In this document: positions 7,045 through 7,423 of the stretch, one piece after another
Position numbering within the stretch: the stretch's first letter is position 1
Layout of the letters: each line of letters starts with the position of its first letter
Origin: Yimella sp.
Lineage (GTDB): Bacteria > Actinomycetota > Actinomycetes > Actinomycetales > Dermatophilaceae
DNA length: 7,423 nucleotides
NCBI GenBank assembly: GCA_030150425.1
Contig: JASLFY010000002.1
Location: 1-7,423, forward strand
Reading direction: 5' to 3'
Notes under the pieces: generated by a model
The model's input: only the letters and a program-made list of their open reading frames with translations
The model's database searches: none
Told to the model about the DNA's origin: nothing
Program-made: the position numbers and the translations under genes

Positions 7045-7305
7045 TCAGCCGTAGACGATGCGCCGCAACTGGCGCGCGGTGAGTTCCGGAGCGGCGAACC
7101 GGGTGTGCCTCAGTTCGTCGCCGATGAGCTCGAAGATCTCCTCGTTGCGCTTGCCGTACGTCTGGTGGTGACGGTGACGGCGGCGTACGAACTCCTCGAC
7201 GGTCTCGTGGTGCCAGGCGAGGACGTCGTCGATCACCCGCGCCGCCTCCGCCGGCGACAGACCGGTGGTCTCCGCGATCCTGCGGACGAGTTCCTCATCG
7301 GGCAC
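7045..7305 (-). CDS. Small conserved-looking protein of unknown function, upstream of glmS
   Basis: I cannot assign a function. From GTG 7305 the product is 86 residues. It is strongly charged and looks all-helical. The first third (DEELVRRIAETTGLSPAEAARVI) resembles the short helix-turn-helix start of HU-like or other DNA-binding domains, but that is only a resemblance. Next come a His/Arg-rich stretch (RRRHRHHQTYGKR), an acidic helix (EEIFELIGDEL) and a C-terminal tail APELTARQLRRIVYG. No signal peptide or membrane segment is visible. The start is uncertain. The frame extends to a TTG at 7338 (97 residues), but that codon lacks a ribosome site and lies just past a terminator hairpin. GGAGG (7325-7321) is 15 bases before GTG 7305, which is long. 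The stop at 7045-7047 is 13 bases from the glmS start, implying an operon. Confidence 0.75.
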   Translation of the reverse strand: MPDEELVRRIAETTGLSPAEAARVIDDVLAWHHETVEEFVRRRHRHHQTYGKRNEEIFELIGDELRHTRFAAPELTARQLRRIVYG

Positions 7306-7346
7306 ATCCGGGATCGTGCACCTCCGATCGACGAACAAGCAAGAAT

Positions 7347-7364
7347 CTGCCCGCTTTCGGGCAG
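7347..7364 (-). terminator. Rho-independent-like terminator of an upstream minus-strand gene
   Basis: On the minus strand CTGCCCG (7364-7358), loop AAAG, CGGGCAG (7353-7347) forms a perfect 7-base GC stem, followed by ATTCTTGCTTGTT, a partly T-rich tail. This has the right polarity to end a gene that enters from beyond the window. One minus-strand frame at the edge reaches tandem TAG TAG stops at 7410-7405, about 40 bases before the hairpin, and could be that gene's end. It could instead be an attenuator in the glmS operon leader. The remainder of 7365-7423 shows no other convincing feature. Confidence 0.5.
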
Positions 7365-7423
7365 GTGTGGCGCAAAGGAGGAGGGCGACCGTCCGCGGAT
7401 CGGTCTACTACCGACGTTGTAGC

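Noticed and set aside
5391..7082. Long plus-strand open frame of 563 codons
   Set aside because: It lies opposite glmS, has low-complexity composition and no domain, and is explained by GC bias.
7374..7385. Strong plus-strand Shine-Dalgarno-like AAAGGAGGAGGG
   Set aside because: No ATG, GTG or TTG follows within a usable distance, so it does not mark a gene start.

Overview
The window is GC-rich bacterial DNA with strong third-position GC bias. Codon use, leader-poor promoters, a DUF222/HNH (13E12-type) gene and an actinobacterial-style glmS all point to an actinomycete (Actinomycetota). A member of the Micrococcales is plausible, but I cannot name a genus from the sequence alone. It looks like ordinary chromosome. 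I see no CRISPR array, phage gene, transposase, tRNA or rRNA, and no evidence of a wholly new multi-gene system. The interesting signals lie in the short regulatory gaps and in one broken gene.

Layout from left to right. (1) Positions 1-1635, minus strand: a FadD6/FATP-type very-long-chain acyl-CoA synthetase, cut off at its C-terminus by the window edge. (2) Positions 1636-1860: a divergent regulatory gap. It holds a perfect inverted repeat overlapping the likely fadD6-type promoter, and a possible short leader before the next gene. (3) Positions 1861-3455, plus strand: an ABC-F ATPase of the ribosome-protection/antibiotic-resistance-like kind. It is split by one apparent missing base near 2946, so only the first nucleotide-binding domain and the linker are read in frame from the start codon. 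(4) Positions 3478-5031, minus strand, convergent with the ABC-F gene: a DUF222 plus HNH nuclease protein of the 13E12 repeat family. (5) Positions 5032-5213: a regulatory gap with a LexA/SOS-box-like operator over the HNH promoter, three DnaA-box-like motifs and a hairpin. (6) Positions 5214-7031, minus strand: glmS, complete and with intact catalytic residues. (7) Positions 7045-7305, minus strand, 13 bases upstream of glmS: a small conserved-looking protein of unknown function, probably co-transcribed with glmS. (8) Positions 7306-7423: a hairpin terminator and, possibly, the last codons of another minus-strand gene.

The genes do not form one pathway. glmS makes glucosamine-6-phosphate for peptidoglycan and other amino sugars, and it forms a likely two-gene unit with the small protein. 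The HNH gene lies downstream on the same strand but seems to have its own damage-responsive promoter. The ABC-F gene and the acyl-CoA synthetase are divergently transcribed, each with its own control region.
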